From: CAJJDF01 sp965657945
GTDB lineage: Bacteria; Bacteroidota; Bacteroidia; Flavobacteriales_D; CAJJDF01
Length of the DNA: 15,360 nucleotides
Reading direction: 5' to 3'
Assembly: GCA_965657945.1 (NCBI GenBank)
Contig: CBFHPW010000034.1
Span: forward strand, 1 to 15,360
Below, in pieces: positions 1-7,617 of this stretch. The notes beneath the pieces are model-generated. The model did not search any database. It had not been told where the DNA came from and saw only the letters and a program-made list of their open reading frames with translations. Each line of letters begins with the position of its first letter. Within the stretch, counting starts at the first letter, position 1. The position numbers and the translations under genes are program-made.

Positions 1-618
1 AAGTTTGCCATTTCTTAAAATACCAAAATGGGTGCACATTTTCTGAATCTCATCCAATATGTGGCTCGAAATAATAATTGTTTTTCCTTCCGCAGCAATG
101 GATAATATCAGTTCTCTCATTTGCCTAATTCCCTCTGGGTCGAGGCCATTTGTGGGTTCGTCTAATACCAAAACCTCAGGATCGGAAAGAAGTGCCGCAG
201 CAAGTGAAAGTCGCTGTTTCATCCCTAATGAATAGGTAGAAAAAGCTGAATCCTTTCGCTCAAACAACTCCACTCTTTTCATTACGGCCTCAATTCTATC
301 CAGAGAAACTTCCTTAATTAACGCAGTAATCTCTAGATTTTTGTATCCGCTTAATTCTGGATAAAAAATAGGGTGTTCCAAGATAGCACCAATTTTTTTT
401 CGATGGTTGTTCGTTTGTTTCTCACCGAACCAAGAAAACGTTCCTGAAGTTGAGTTTAATACATCGAGCACCATCCCAAGAGTCGTAGTTTTTCCACTTC
501 CATTTGGGCCGAGTATTCCGAATACATTGCCTTGATTTACAGAGAGCGATAAATTATCTACAGCAATAAAATTGCCATATGATTTGGTTAGGTTTTTTAT
601 TTCTAAAACGGGAGTCAT
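1..618 (-). CDS. ABC transporter ATP-binding protein, BcrA-like (3' part cut by window edge)
   Basis: This is the ATPase subunit of an ABC exporter, which would sit on the cytoplasmic face and power a separate ABC-2-type permease not seen here. The frame is open from an ATG at 618 to the window edge, giving 206 residues without a stop. Visible motifs are Walker A GPNGSGKTT (37-45), signature YSLGMKQR (129-136), Walker B VLVLDEP (149-155), D-loop NGLD (157-160) and the switch His in SSHILDE (184-190). Where most ABC ATPases have a Q-loop glutamine this one reads AILEHP (79-84), with Glu at the Q position. That is the pattern of the bacitracin/lantibiotic-resistance (BcrA, LanF) branch. The C-terminal third and the permease should lie beyond position 1. 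The substrate cannot be told; a peptide or antibiotic exporter or a Bacteroidota housekeeping ABC-2 system are both possible. Confidence 0.93.
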   Translation of the reverse strand, partial: MTPVLEIKNLTKSYGNFIAVDNLSLSVNQGNVFGILGPNGSGKTTTLGMVLDVLNSTSGTFSWFGEKQTNNHRKKIGAILEHPIFYPELSGYKNLEITALIKEVSLDRIEAVMKRVELFERKDSAFSTYSLGMKQRLSLAAALLSDPEVLVLDEPTNGLDPEGIRQMRELILSIAAEGKTIIISSHILDEIQKMCTHFGILRNGKL

Positions 619-771
619 CTTTCTTGATTTTAGTTAAAAATACTCTTTTTAATTGAATTGATACAAGGAATTGGATAAATGGAAATATCCAATAGTTAAA
701 AGGACATATCGCTTTATTTTATTCCTTTAACATATCGTTATTTTATGTAATTTTAGGGATAGAATTTTTTT
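619..771. other. Divergent intergenic region between ABC ATPase and lipocalin
   Basis: This AT-rich gap must hold the start signals of two divergent genes. I could not find a clean TAnnTTTG element on either strand and see no hairpin with a T-tract, so no promoter is assigned. Confidence 0.5.
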
Positions 772-1296
772 ATGAAACCATCTATTATTGTCGTATCGTT
801 CCTTTCCATATTGGGAATAGGTTGTACACCCAAAAAGCAATTACCCACAGTAGATTCTGTCGATTTATCTCAGTACATTGGAAGATGGTATGAAATTGCT
901 CGTTTGCCAAATTCTTTTGAGAAAAACTTAACATGCGTTACGGCAAACTATTCGATTAAAAAAAATGGAAGAATCAAAGTAACGAACAAAGGATTCAACA
1001 AACAAAAAGAGAAATGGGAAGAGGCCATTGGAAATGCAAACGTTCCTAATCCGGACAAACCCGGAGAGCTAAGAGTGAGTTTTTTTCGTCCTTTTTATGG
1101 AGATTATTTTATCATAGAATTAGATCCCAACTATCAGCATGTATTGGTTGGTTCACCATCTCGTGATTATTTATGGATACTTTCTAGAACCAAAGAATTA
1201 AATCAACAAGTTTATTTACGCTATATGAATAAAGCAAAACTGCTTGGATTCGAAATTGATAAAATTCATAAAACAGCTCAAAACTGCGAGAACTAA
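772..1296 (+). CDS. blc: Lipocalin family lipoprotein (Blc-like)
   Basis: Bacterial lipocalins are small eight-stranded barrels that bind lipids or other hydrophobic molecules at the outer membrane, often in envelope maintenance or stress. The 174-residue product starts with a short signal peptide ending in LGIGC, so Cys18 is the likely lipidation site, although Gly at -3 is not the most typical lipobox residue. The lipocalin hallmark GRWYEIARLPNSFEK occupies 37-51, followed by NGRIKVTNKG (65-74) and the C-terminal motif YLWILSR (133-139), all as in the Blc/apolipoprotein D group. Cys54 and Cys172 are the two remaining cysteines and could form a disulfide. Length matches E. coli Blc (about 177). 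The gene stands alone with no close partner on its strand: mscS begins 87 bases downstream behind its own promoter candidate. The family call is firm; the ligand is unknown. Confidence 0.92.
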   Translation: MKPSIIVVSFLSILGIGCTPKKQLPTVDSVDLSQYIGRWYEIARLPNSFEKNLTCVTANYSIKKNGRIKVTNKGFNKQKEKWEEAIGNANVPNPDKPGELRVSFFRPFYGDYFIIELDPNYQHVLVGSPSRDYLWILSRTKELNQQVYLRYMNKAKLLGFEIDKIHKTAQNCEN

Positions 1297-1341
1297 TTCT
1301 TGATTTTTTTTCGTTTCCTTCATTTTGCTTAATTCATTTGG

Positions 1342-1350
1342 TAAATTTGC
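1342..1350 (+). promoter_or_regulatory. Bacteroidota -7 promoter element before mscS
   Basis: TAAATTTGC fits the TAnnTTTG -7 consensus of Bacteroidota primary sigma factor promoters and lies 34 bases before the mscS start. The best upstream TTTG (1324-1327) is only 14 bases away instead of the usual 17-23, so the -33 part is weak. Confidence 0.5.
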
Positions 1351-1383
1351 AAGGCTTAACTAATTAATTAACAATCAAAAACT

Positions 1384-2223
1384 ATGGAAGAAAATACAAC
1401 ACAGACAACTGGATCCTCATTTATTAATTCAGATTGGATTTTAGAGAAAGTAGTAGAGTACGGAACTTCATTGCTTTTTGCAATTGCAGTAATTGTCATT
1501 GGGTTTTGGATAGTAAAAAGAATCAATAAGTTGGTCGATTTTACTTTTGAGAAAAAAGATTTTGATCCATCACTGGAGACATTCTTGGCAAGTGCCATCG
1601 CGATTTCATTGAGAATTTTGGTTATAATAACTGCTTTGAGCCAACTCGGAATAGAAATGACTTCTTTCGTAGCTCTTCTGGGTGCTGCGGGTTTGGCAAT
1701 AGGTATGGCGTTCTCGGGAACACTCTCGAATTTGGCAGGTGGTGTCATGATTCTATTTTTTAAACCTTATAAAGTGGGAGATTTTATTGAAGCTCAGGGA
1801 GAAAAAGGAACCGTGAAAGAATTGAGAATTTTTAATACAATTCTTATTACGTTGGATAACAAAACAGTTATAATCCCGAATGGACCTTTGGCAAATGGTA
1901 ACATGATTAATTATTCCACTCAAACAAAAAGAAGAGTAGATTTTACTGTGGGAATAGCTTACGGTGATGATTACGATACGGCTAAAAACACCTTACTGGA
2001 GTTTGTAAAAGAAGATCCGAGAATATTGGATGAAGAAGACAATTTCATTGGGTTAGATAAACTGGCAGATAGTTCTGTAAATTTAACTTTGAGGGTTTGG
2101 TGCAAAACTGAAGACTTCCGAGCTGTGTATTTCAATATGAATGAAAGAATATACAAAGAGTTTGGAAGCAAAGGATTGAATATTCCATTTCCGCAAATGG
2201 ATGTTCACGTTCACAACAATTAA
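1384..2223 (+). CDS. mscS: Small-conductance mechanosensitive channel, MscS family
   Basis: MscS channels open under membrane tension and release solutes during osmotic downshock; they work as heptamers in the inner membrane. The 279-residue length is close to E. coli MscS (286). Three hydrophobic segments are visible at about 28-46, 66-90 and 94-128. The last is the pore-lining helix, rich in Gly/Ala as expected (FVALLGAAGLAIGMAF, 96-110, then SGTLSNLAGG). It runs into the family motif FFKPYKVGDFIE (125-136) of the start of the cytoplasmic beta domain. A VIIPNG motif follows at 162-167, then the alpha-beta vestibule domain to the end (PFPQMDVHVH). The start ATG follows a TAAATTTGC promoter element. 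The gene ends 19 bases before a strong terminator and appears monocistronic. Confidence 0.95.
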   Translation: MEENTTQTTGSSFINSDWILEKVVEYGTSLLFAIAVIVIGFWIVKRINKLVDFTFEKKDFDPSLETFLASAIAISLRILVIITALSQLGIEMTSFVALLGAAGLAIGMAFSGTLSNLAGGVMILFFKPYKVGDFIEAQGEKGTVKELRIFNTILITLDNKTVIIPNGPLANGNMINYSTQTKRRVDFTVGIAYGDDYDTAKNTLLEFVKEDPRILDEEDNFIGLDKLADSSVNLTLRVWCKTEDFRAVYFNMNERIYKEFGSKGLNIPFPQMDVHVHNN

Positions 2224-2242
2224 TTTATTTCTGGTAGAAGAT

Positions 2243-2272
2243 AAAAAAGGCGACCCTTGGGTCGCCTTTTTT
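2243..2272. terminator. Bidirectional intrinsic terminator
   Basis: An 8-bp GC-rich stem (GGCGACCC / GGGTCGCC) is flanked by six A on the left and six T on the right, with a very tight loop. The symmetric A and T tracts let it work on both strands, ending mscS (+) and the converging ispE-prfC operon (-), whose last gene stops at 2311. Confidence 0.93.
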
Positions 2273-2310
2273 ATGTGTCAAAATCAAAATCTGACAGAGC
2301 GTGTATTTAA

Positions 2311-2910
2311 TTATTCATTACTAAGTTGATTTGAATACTGTTGTTCTCTTATAGAATCAAATTGCTGTTGGACTTTCATATCTGAGGGATTTCGGATAAT
2401 TTCCTTAAGCGCATTGGCATATTCTGGATTGTTTGGGTAATAAAAATCAATGATAGAATCAGATTGAATGATCGATAAACTCAATGAGAGTATTCCAATC
2501 AACACAATTCGGTAAAAGGAAGATTTTGCCAAGTTAACTTTCTTTTTTTTGAGGAGTAAGCCATACATTAAAAGAGAAAATAATAGTGAAAAAAGTCCAA
2601 GTATGAGCAGAACATTGGCACCAGGCCAAAGCATAAACTTGAACAAAAATCCAATAACTAGGGCAGCCAATACTATTCCAAAAATGGCACCAAATAATAA
2701 ATTGAAACGATGTTTGTACTGGTAACTGTCCTTACTGAACATTGCCTTTAGAGTCAAATTATTAAAAATTCCTATTCCCAAGTATAAATAGAAACAGGAG
2801 ACTAACCCGAGCGAAGTGATTGTTAAAATTCCAGCCCCTGGCCATTTCATTATTTTAAAGAGAATCCCAATTACGAACACTCCCCAAAGTATTTTTTCTA
2901 ACTTCTTCAT
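2311..2910 (-). CDS. Multi-pass membrane protein with two GldL-like FKxMxWPGA motifs
   Basis: The function is not known. The 199-residue product has about five predicted membrane segments (roughly 5-21, 27-49, 72-91, 97-120 and 133-150) and a polar, Gln-rich tail from about 158 to the end. Its striking feature is an internal repeat: GILFKIMKWPGAGIL (15-29) and GFLFKFMLWPGANVL (87-101). This FKxMxWPGA pattern at a helix-helix hairpin is the kind seen in the membrane part of GldL, the proton-channel subunit of the type IX secretion/gliding motor, and in several unnamed Bacteroidota membrane proteins. The acidic residues and the cytoplasmic domain of true GldL are not evident, so it is not GldL itself. 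It is the last gene of the minus-strand operon, starting 18 bases after the prfC stop, and ends at the bidirectional terminator. Confidence 0.8.
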   Translation of the reverse strand: MKKLEKILWGVFVIGILFKIMKWPGAGILTITSLGLVSCFYLYLGIGIFNNLTLKAMFSKDSYQYKHRFNLLFGAIFGIVLAALVIGFLFKFMLWPGANVLLILGLFSLLFSLLMYGLLLKKKKVNLAKSSFYRIVLIGILSLSLSIIQSDSIIDFYYPNNPEYANALKEIIRNPSDMKVQQQFDSIREQQYSNQLSNE

Positions 2911-2928
2911 TCATGAAATTACAAAAAA

Positions 2929-4521
2929 CTATGACACTTTAAATTCGCTTGTTTTGTGGAAGGTGATTTCCGGATAATCAAACTCGGCCTGTCGCAACAA
3001 GAAGGCAGATTCTGCCAGGAATACATAATTTCCGTCTTTATCTTCTGCTACGTAACTTGCTTTTCTTCTAACAAATTCTTGCATTTTATCTTTGTCAGTG
3101 GAAGTAAGCCAGCAAGCTTTATGAAAGTTTTTAGGAGTAAAATCACAACTTGCACCGTATTCATGCTTCAATCTATATTGGATTACCTCAAATTGTAGTT
3201 CTCCCACAACTCCTATTATTTTTCTGTTTCCAGGTTGTTGTGTGAACAATTGTGCCACTCCTTCGTCTGTCAATTGCTGAATACCTTTTTCCAGTTGTTT
3301 GGTTTTCATAGGATCTTTATTCACCAATTCCCTGAACATTTCTGGCGAAAAACTAGGGATTCCTTTAAAATTCATAACCTCTCCCTCTGTTAATGTATCC
3401 CCAATTTTGAAACTTCCCGTGTCGTACAGTCCAATTACATCGCCTGGGTAAGCAAAATCAATAATACTTTTGTCTTGAGCCATGAAACTAGTTGGGTTGT
3501 TGAATCTCAGTTTTTTACTGATTCTTTGATGCTGGTAAAATTTATTTCTTTCAAATTTCCCAGAACAAACTTTGAAAAATGCAATTCTATCTCTGTGATT
3601 GGGGTCTAGGTTGGCATGTATTTTAAATACAAAACCAGACAATTTAGGTTCGATAGGATCAACCATTCGAATGTCAGTTTCGGTAGGTTGTGGAGAAGGT
3701 GCAATACGAATGAATGAGTTCAGTAGCTCTTGCACTCCAAAATTGTTCAGAGCCGAACCAAAGAAAACAGGAGCTAAATTTCCTTTTTGGTATTCTTCAA
3801 CATTGAAGGTATCATACACACCTTCAATTAGTTCAATGTCTTCTCTCAATTGATTTGCATCCTCTTCACCTACGAAATCATCCAATTGAGAATCGCTCAA
3901 ATCTTTTATCGAAACTACCTCATCTTCTATATTGGTTTTGTTTACTTGAAATAAATTAAGGGAGGAATCATAGATATTATACACACCTTTGAACCTGTCA
4001 CCAATATTTATTGGCCATGACAAAGGACGAACTTGTATGTCGAGTTTTTCTTCAATTTCATCCAAAAGAGTAAAAGGATCTTGTCCAGGTCTATCTAGTT
4101 TATTGATAAACACCATCACTGGTGTATTCCTCATTCTACATACTTCCATTAACCTTTCGGTTTGTGGTTCTACACCATTTACGCAATCAATGATAAGAAT
4201 TACAGAGTCTACAGCAGTCAAAGTTCGAAAAGTGTCTTCAGCAAAATCCTTGTGACCAGGTGTATCAAGCAGGTTAATTTTTAAACCTTGGTAATTAAAT
4301 CCCATCACCGAGGTGGCAACAGAAATACCTCTCTGCTTTTCTATTTCCATAAAATCGGAAGTAGCAGTTTTGGTTATTTTATTTGATTTTACAGCACCCG
4401 CAGTTTGAATGGCTCCTCCAAAAAGCAAAAGTTTCTCGGTGAGTGTTGTTTTTCCGGCATCTGGGTGGCTGATAATAGCAAAAGTTCTACGCTTTTCTAT
4501 TTCCTTAGGTAATTCGCTCAT
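2929..4521 (-). CDS. prfC: Peptide chain release factor 3 (RF3)
   Basis: RF3 is a translational GTPase that removes RF1/RF2 from the ribosome after termination. I choose the ATG at 4519-4521 (MSELPKEIEKRR) over a TTG three codons upstream; this gives 530 residues, normal for the family. GTPase motifs are G1 HPDAGKTT (19-26), the switch region with EKQRGISVATSV (61-72), G3 DTPGH (86-90) and G4 NKLD (140-143). The region RGISVATSVMGFNY is typical of RF3, as opposed to EF-G. The remainder contains the RF3-type domains II and III, including the GVVGELQFEVIQYRLKHEYG segment. It lies 42 bases downstream of the ispE stop on the same strand and is followed after 18 bases by a membrane protein gene, so it is the middle gene of a likely three-gene operon. 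Confidence 0.97.
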   Translation of the reverse strand: MSELPKEIEKRRTFAIISHPDAGKTTLTEKLLLFGGAIQTAGAVKSNKITKTATSDFMEIEKQRGISVATSVMGFNYQGLKINLLDTPGHKDFAEDTFRTLTAVDSVILIIDCVNGVEPQTERLMEVCRMRNTPVMVFINKLDRPGQDPFTLLDEIEEKLDIQVRPLSWPINIGDRFKGVYNIYDSSLNLFQVNKTNIEDEVVSIKDLSDSQLDDFVGEEDANQLREDIELIEGVYDTFNVEEYQKGNLAPVFFGSALNNFGVQELLNSFIRIAPSPQPTETDIRMVDPIEPKLSGFVFKIHANLDPNHRDRIAFFKVCSGKFERNKFYQHQRISKKLRFNNPTSFMAQDKSIIDFAYPGDVIGLYDTGSFKIGDTLTEGEVMNFKGIPSFSPEMFRELVNKDPMKTKQLEKGIQQLTDEGVAQLFTQQPGNRKIIGVVGELQFEVIQYRLKHEYGASCDFTPKNFHKACWLTSTDKDKMQEFVRRKASYVAEDKDGNYVFLAESAFLLRQAEFDYPEITFHKTSEFKVS

Positions 4522-4563
4522 AGGTTGCAAAAGTAGGCTATTGGCAAGAATTACACAAGATTG

Positions 4564-5373
4564 CTAACTCAATTTTATCGTCCTAACAAAATAATTTTCA
4601 GGCCAATCATGGGTATTGGGTTCATTTTCAAATAGACCAAAAACGGTAGAGCCTGTTCCTGTCATGGAAGCATATTGAGCTCCAAGTTTATAGAGGTTGT
4701 TTTTGATTGTTGATATTTCAGGAAATTGAGAAAAAACTCCTTCTTCAAAGTCGTTGAAAATTAAATTTTTCCACTCCGAAATGGGTTCCTCTGTCACTAT
4801 TTTTTGAAGCGAAGGATTGGGAGTTTGTTTCAGTGTTAAATTTTGAAATGCTTGCTGCGTACTGATATGAATCTTAGGATTTACTAGTACCACATATTTT
4901 CCCGAAAGGGGAATGGAAATATCAGTCAATATTTCGCCTACACCATGTACCAATTTTGTGGTGTTATCAATAAAAAATGGACAATCGCTACCGATTTTCA
5001 ATGCATATTGTTTTAGTTCTTGATTAGAAATTCCCAGCTCAAAGTGTTTGTTTAGACCAACCAACATAAAAGCTCCATTGGAGGATCCACCTCCTAATCC
5101 AGCTCCCATTGGAATTTGCTTCTGTAAATAAATGGAAATTGGAGGCAGTTGAAAATCTTGAGCAAGTAATTCGTATGCTTTCAAAATAGAATTTGATTTT
5201 TCATCGTCTATTTCGATGTTACAGTCAAATTGAATTGATTTTGATTCAATAAATTCTAAGGAATCAAAAAGTGGAATCGGTAGGAAAATACTTTCTAGGT
5301 TGTGGTAACCATCCTGTCTTTTGTTCAAGATTGATAATCCTAAATTTATTTTACACCCTGGAAATAAAATCAT
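4564..5373 (-). CDS. ispE: 4-diphosphocytidyl-2-C-methyl-D-erythritol kinase
   Basis: IspE phosphorylates the 2-hydroxyl of CDP-methylerythritol with ATP, the fourth step of the non-mevalonate (MEP) route to isoprenoids. The product belongs to the GHMP kinase family: the glycine-rich ATP loop PMGAGLGGGSSNGA is at 88-101, the N-terminal KINLGL (8-13) supplies the conserved Lys and Asn, GYH lies at 22-24, and SDCPFF (129-134) holds the catalytic Asp130. The C-terminal MTGTGSTVFGLF is the third GHMP motif. The ATG at 5371-5373 is chosen over a TTG two codons upstream, giving 269 residues, slightly shorter than E. coli IspE. It heads the operon with prfC. A terminator for the preceding gene ends only about 15 bases before the start, leaving little room for a separate leader. 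Confidence 0.96.
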   Translation of the reverse strand: MILFPGCKINLGLSILNKRQDGYHNLESIFLPIPLFDSLEFIESKSIQFDCNIEIDDEKSNSILKAYELLAQDFQLPPISIYLQKQIPMGAGLGGGSSNGAFMLVGLNKHFELGISNQELKQYALKIGSDCPFFIDNTTKLVHGVGEILTDISIPLSGKYVVLVNPKIHISTQQAFQNLTLKQTPNPSLQKIVTEEPISEWKNLIFNDFEEGVFSQFPEISTIKNNLYKLGAQYASMTGTGSTVFGLFENEPNTHDWPENYFVRTIKLS

Positions 5374-5387
5374 ATACAAAGATGCAC

Positions 5388-5426
5388 AAAAAAAATCTCA
5401 AACTGCAACTAGTCAGTTTGAGATTT
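5388..5426 (-). terminator. Intrinsic terminator of the MuiA-like gene
   Basis: A perfect 13-bp inverted repeat (5393-5405 with 5414-5426, 8-base loop) is followed on the minus strand by a run of eight T (complement of 5388-5395). It lies 61 bases after the stop of the gene at 5487-7172 and directly before ispE. Confidence 0.93.
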
Positions 5427-5486
5427 GGGTTTTTATTTGCTTTCAATAGAGGAAATAACGAAGCTTGGATTTATTGCCATTGAGTA

Positions 5487-7172
5487 TTATAACTTACTCA
5501 AGTCGAGAGGTTTGTCATTGTCATATTCTACTTTATATGTATAATTTAGCTTTTTATTGCCTTTTGGTTTTAGGTCAAATTTCCATTCCATCATCCCTGT
5601 TTTTTCGTTAAAATTAGCTCTAGATTTATTCTCTATTGTTACCACAATAGATTTGTTTTGTGAAACTGGCATGTGGTCTTCAACAATAATTTGGTAGGTA
5701 GAGGTACTCATGTTTTTTACAAACAGATCGTAGGATACAGTGGTAGATTTTCTGTTAGAGAATACTTTTTCCCTCGATTTTTCTTTGTCTTTTGTTCGTT
5801 TGATTCGTACGTTTCTGTCGTTTCCTAACGAAATATAAAGAGTATCATTGGCAGTTGGGTTTATTCTTGTTTCGCCAATGTAGCTTCCTTCGTAGTACAA
5901 GTTGGCTTTAGAAGGAAGTAAATCTAGCTCTTCCCAATCCACCAGTTGCGCTACCAAATAGGATTCTTTGTCATATTTCGGTACTAGGTAATGAATGTAG
6001 TTAGCCGAGATTTCTTGCTGATTCACTGCCACCAAATGAGCTTTGTTGTCACTCTCAATGCTGTACCTTAGGTCAATTCGGTATTCCACATTGGCCATAG
6101 TTTGAGTTTTTACTGTGTAATTCGTGCTTCGGACAGCAGCAGGGGCGTAGTTGTCCATTTGGTAATCTGCGGACTCAGTCGCAACTTCTGCATAGCTCAA
6201 CGTTTGAATTGATTTTTTTGCCTCGTTTAACCTTTTCGGAGTAACCTTGGCATCTTTGTAATAGCCAATATTTGGGTTATAATAATTGATATACCAAACG
6301 CTCAATTCGGGTTTTATTTTGTTTTTATAAGGATTGTTTGTCGAAAGAGTCAGCTTTACATTCTCCCAACTTTCTCCCGTATTTTGGTACACAGTTCCTT
6401 TCATGGTTAGTTCTACTGGTGAGTTGCTGTTCTTTACTCTGATGTCATAACTAGGTGACCAGCTGGCATTGGAAACAAAGTATGATATCGTCATACTTCC
6501 TGACAATTCTTTTTTAGCTTGAACCATCACTTCTATTTGATGAATGGGCTTTCTATTGTCAATTGGCTTATTGTTATTTTGATAATTATTCAATTCTTTC
6601 AACCGTTTGTTAATTGCTATTATTTGCTGCTGAATTTGATCGTTTTTTACTTTTAAATCATGCTCAAGTTCAGTGATTTCAAACAACTGCTTTCTCAGGT
6701 ATGCCAATGACTCTTTCAATACTGGTAACGTATCCTTGTAATAGATTTTATTCGCCAAAATATATTTTCGTTCCGTATTGAGATGATTCAATTTTGCAGA
6801 AACATTGGTTCTTTCAAAATTCAAAATCTTAATGGAATCTTTCATTTTTTTAATTTGAAAAGTAATTTTACTTGGAATTTCTTTTCTTTCAATTGGTTCT
6901 GGGTATTGAATTGTTTTTTTAGAATCCAAAATAATATAATCACCCAATCCACTTACTTGTATCGTTTTAGGATTAAGAAAGGGAGAAACATCTTGGAAAA
7001 TGAGCTTGTTTATTCCTTTTTTCAAGGAAACTCTACCTTTTCTCTGTACTTGAGCACCATTGAGGTAAACCGTAACAGAGTTTATTTTCGAGGGAATTTT
7101 TTTTTCGATTTTAGCACCTAGCACAACGGAGGTGGAGGCTACTAACAGAATTGAAATTAGAATGTTTTTCAT
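5487..7172 (-). CDS. MuiA family protein (DUF4140/DUF4139), exported
   Basis: The 561-residue product has a signal peptide (about 1-19, ending VVLGA) and no further membrane segment, so it should be periplasmic or surface-associated. Residues about 27-120 match the DUF4140 pattern (SKINSVTVYLNGAQVQRKGRVSLKKGINKL is split here between strands of the domain). A long charged, helical stretch, probably coiled coil, spans about 105-205. From about 215 the DUF4139 region begins, with the typical YFVSNASWSPSYDIRV (about 231-246), TMKGTVYQNTGESWENVKLTLST and a C-terminal MEWKFDLKPKGNKKLNYTYKVEY. Proteins of this build are often labelled mucoidy inhibitor A homologues, but their molecular role is not established. 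The gene is single, between a 6S-like RNA and its own terminator. Confidence 0.88.
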   Translation of the reverse strand: MKNILISILLVASTSVVLGAKIEKKIPSKINSVTVYLNGAQVQRKGRVSLKKGINKLIFQDVSPFLNPKTIQVSGLGDYIILDSKKTIQYPEPIERKEIPSKITFQIKKMKDSIKILNFERTNVSAKLNHLNTERKYILANKIYYKDTLPVLKESLAYLRKQLFEITELEHDLKVKNDQIQQQIIAINKRLKELNNYQNNNKPIDNRKPIHQIEVMVQAKKELSGSMTISYFVSNASWSPSYDIRVKNSNSPVELTMKGTVYQNTGESWENVKLTLSTNNPYKNKIKPELSVWYINYYNPNIGYYKDAKVTPKRLNEAKKSIQTLSYAEVATESADYQMDNYAPAAVRSTNYTVKTQTMANVEYRIDLRYSIESDNKAHLVAVNQQEISANYIHYLVPKYDKESYLVAQLVDWEELDLLPSKANLYYEGSYIGETRINPTANDTLYISLGNDRNVRIKRTKDKEKSREKVFSNRKSTTVSYDLFVKNMSTSTYQIIVEDHMPVSQNKSIVVTIENKSRANFNEKTGMMEWKFDLKPKGNKKLNYTYKVEYDNDKPLDLSKL

Positions 7173-7236
7173 GAGTTTATTGTTTTACGTTTTCTGTCTG
7201 TACACGCCAAAATAAAATTGGTTCAGAAAAAAGCAT

Positions 7237-7422
7237 AAAAAAACCCACACTAGAAGCTTTATAAACTTCTGTAGTAATGGAAGGAGATTCTCGTTCATGT
7301 CTGTAATCCTCTGTATTGCAATGATGCAAACCAATTTACATTGGTTGAGGCCCGCCATAGATGTCCGAAGTTAGTCTCCAATATTATAAAATGTTAAGTT
7401 TATATAACGAGAGTGTGGGTCA
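7237..7422 (-). ncRNA. ssrS: Probable 6S RNA (ssrS-like)
   Basis: 6S RNA is a roughly 180-nt rod that mimics an open promoter and binds sigma-70-type RNA polymerase holoenzyme. The two ends here pair perfectly: 7243-7251 with 7412-7420 (ACCCACACT / AGTGTGGGT). Further pairs inward are 7260-7268 with 7396-7404 (9 bp) and 7283-7287 with 7375-7379 (GGAGA / TCTCC). Centrally are two small hairpins, 7330-7345 (ACCAA/TTGGT) and 7316-7329 (TTGCA/TGCAA). The minus strand is the RNA strand, because its 3' end runs from the closing stem into seven T (complement of 7237-7243), while the plus strand has none. In minus-strand sense, GCGGGCC on the 5' side and GGATTACAG on the 3' side recall GCGGGCC and GGGTTACAG of E. 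coli 6S RNA. No protein frame fits. A long 5' leader of the MuiA-like gene is the alternative, but the terminal U-tract argues against it. Confidence 0.72.
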
Positions 7423-7617
7423 ATAGGTTTGAAAGAACTTTCTTAGGGTGAAGATACAAGAAATGAAGCTAGAATAACCAACATTACTTGAGTTTTTTTC
7501 TAAATCATACAAATCAACTGAGTACCAGTATTCTCTTGTTTAATTCCATTGAATAATAACATTTGCTGCGATGGTTTTCTAAATTCTTAAAAATTATTCT
7601 TATATTCAGTACGAAAT
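7423..7617. other. Intergenic region between the 6S-like RNA and the double-CxxC gene
   Basis: No frame or hairpin of note is visible. A possible plus-strand promoter for the gene at 7618 is TTG (7536-7538), 19 bases, AACATTTG (7558-7565), one mismatch from TAnnTTTG. I found no clear -7 element for the minus-strand RNA. Confidence 0.4.

Noticed and set aside
1368..1748. Open frame on the minus strand opposite mscS
   Set aside because: It is wholly antisense to a well-supported channel gene, its protein has no recognisable family pattern, and it is best explained by codon shadowing.
2311..2910. The membrane protein as GldL itself
   Set aside because: It has two copies of the motif, about five membrane segments and no large cytoplasmic domain, and it is not next to gldK, gldM or gldN.
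7237..7422. tmRNA, RNase P RNA or SRP RNA in the 7173-7617 gap
   Set aside because: No tRNA-like ends with tag frame, no GAGGAAAGTCCGG-type RNase P core and no GGAAGGAAGCAG-like SRP loop are present; the rod shape and U-tract fit 6S RNA better.
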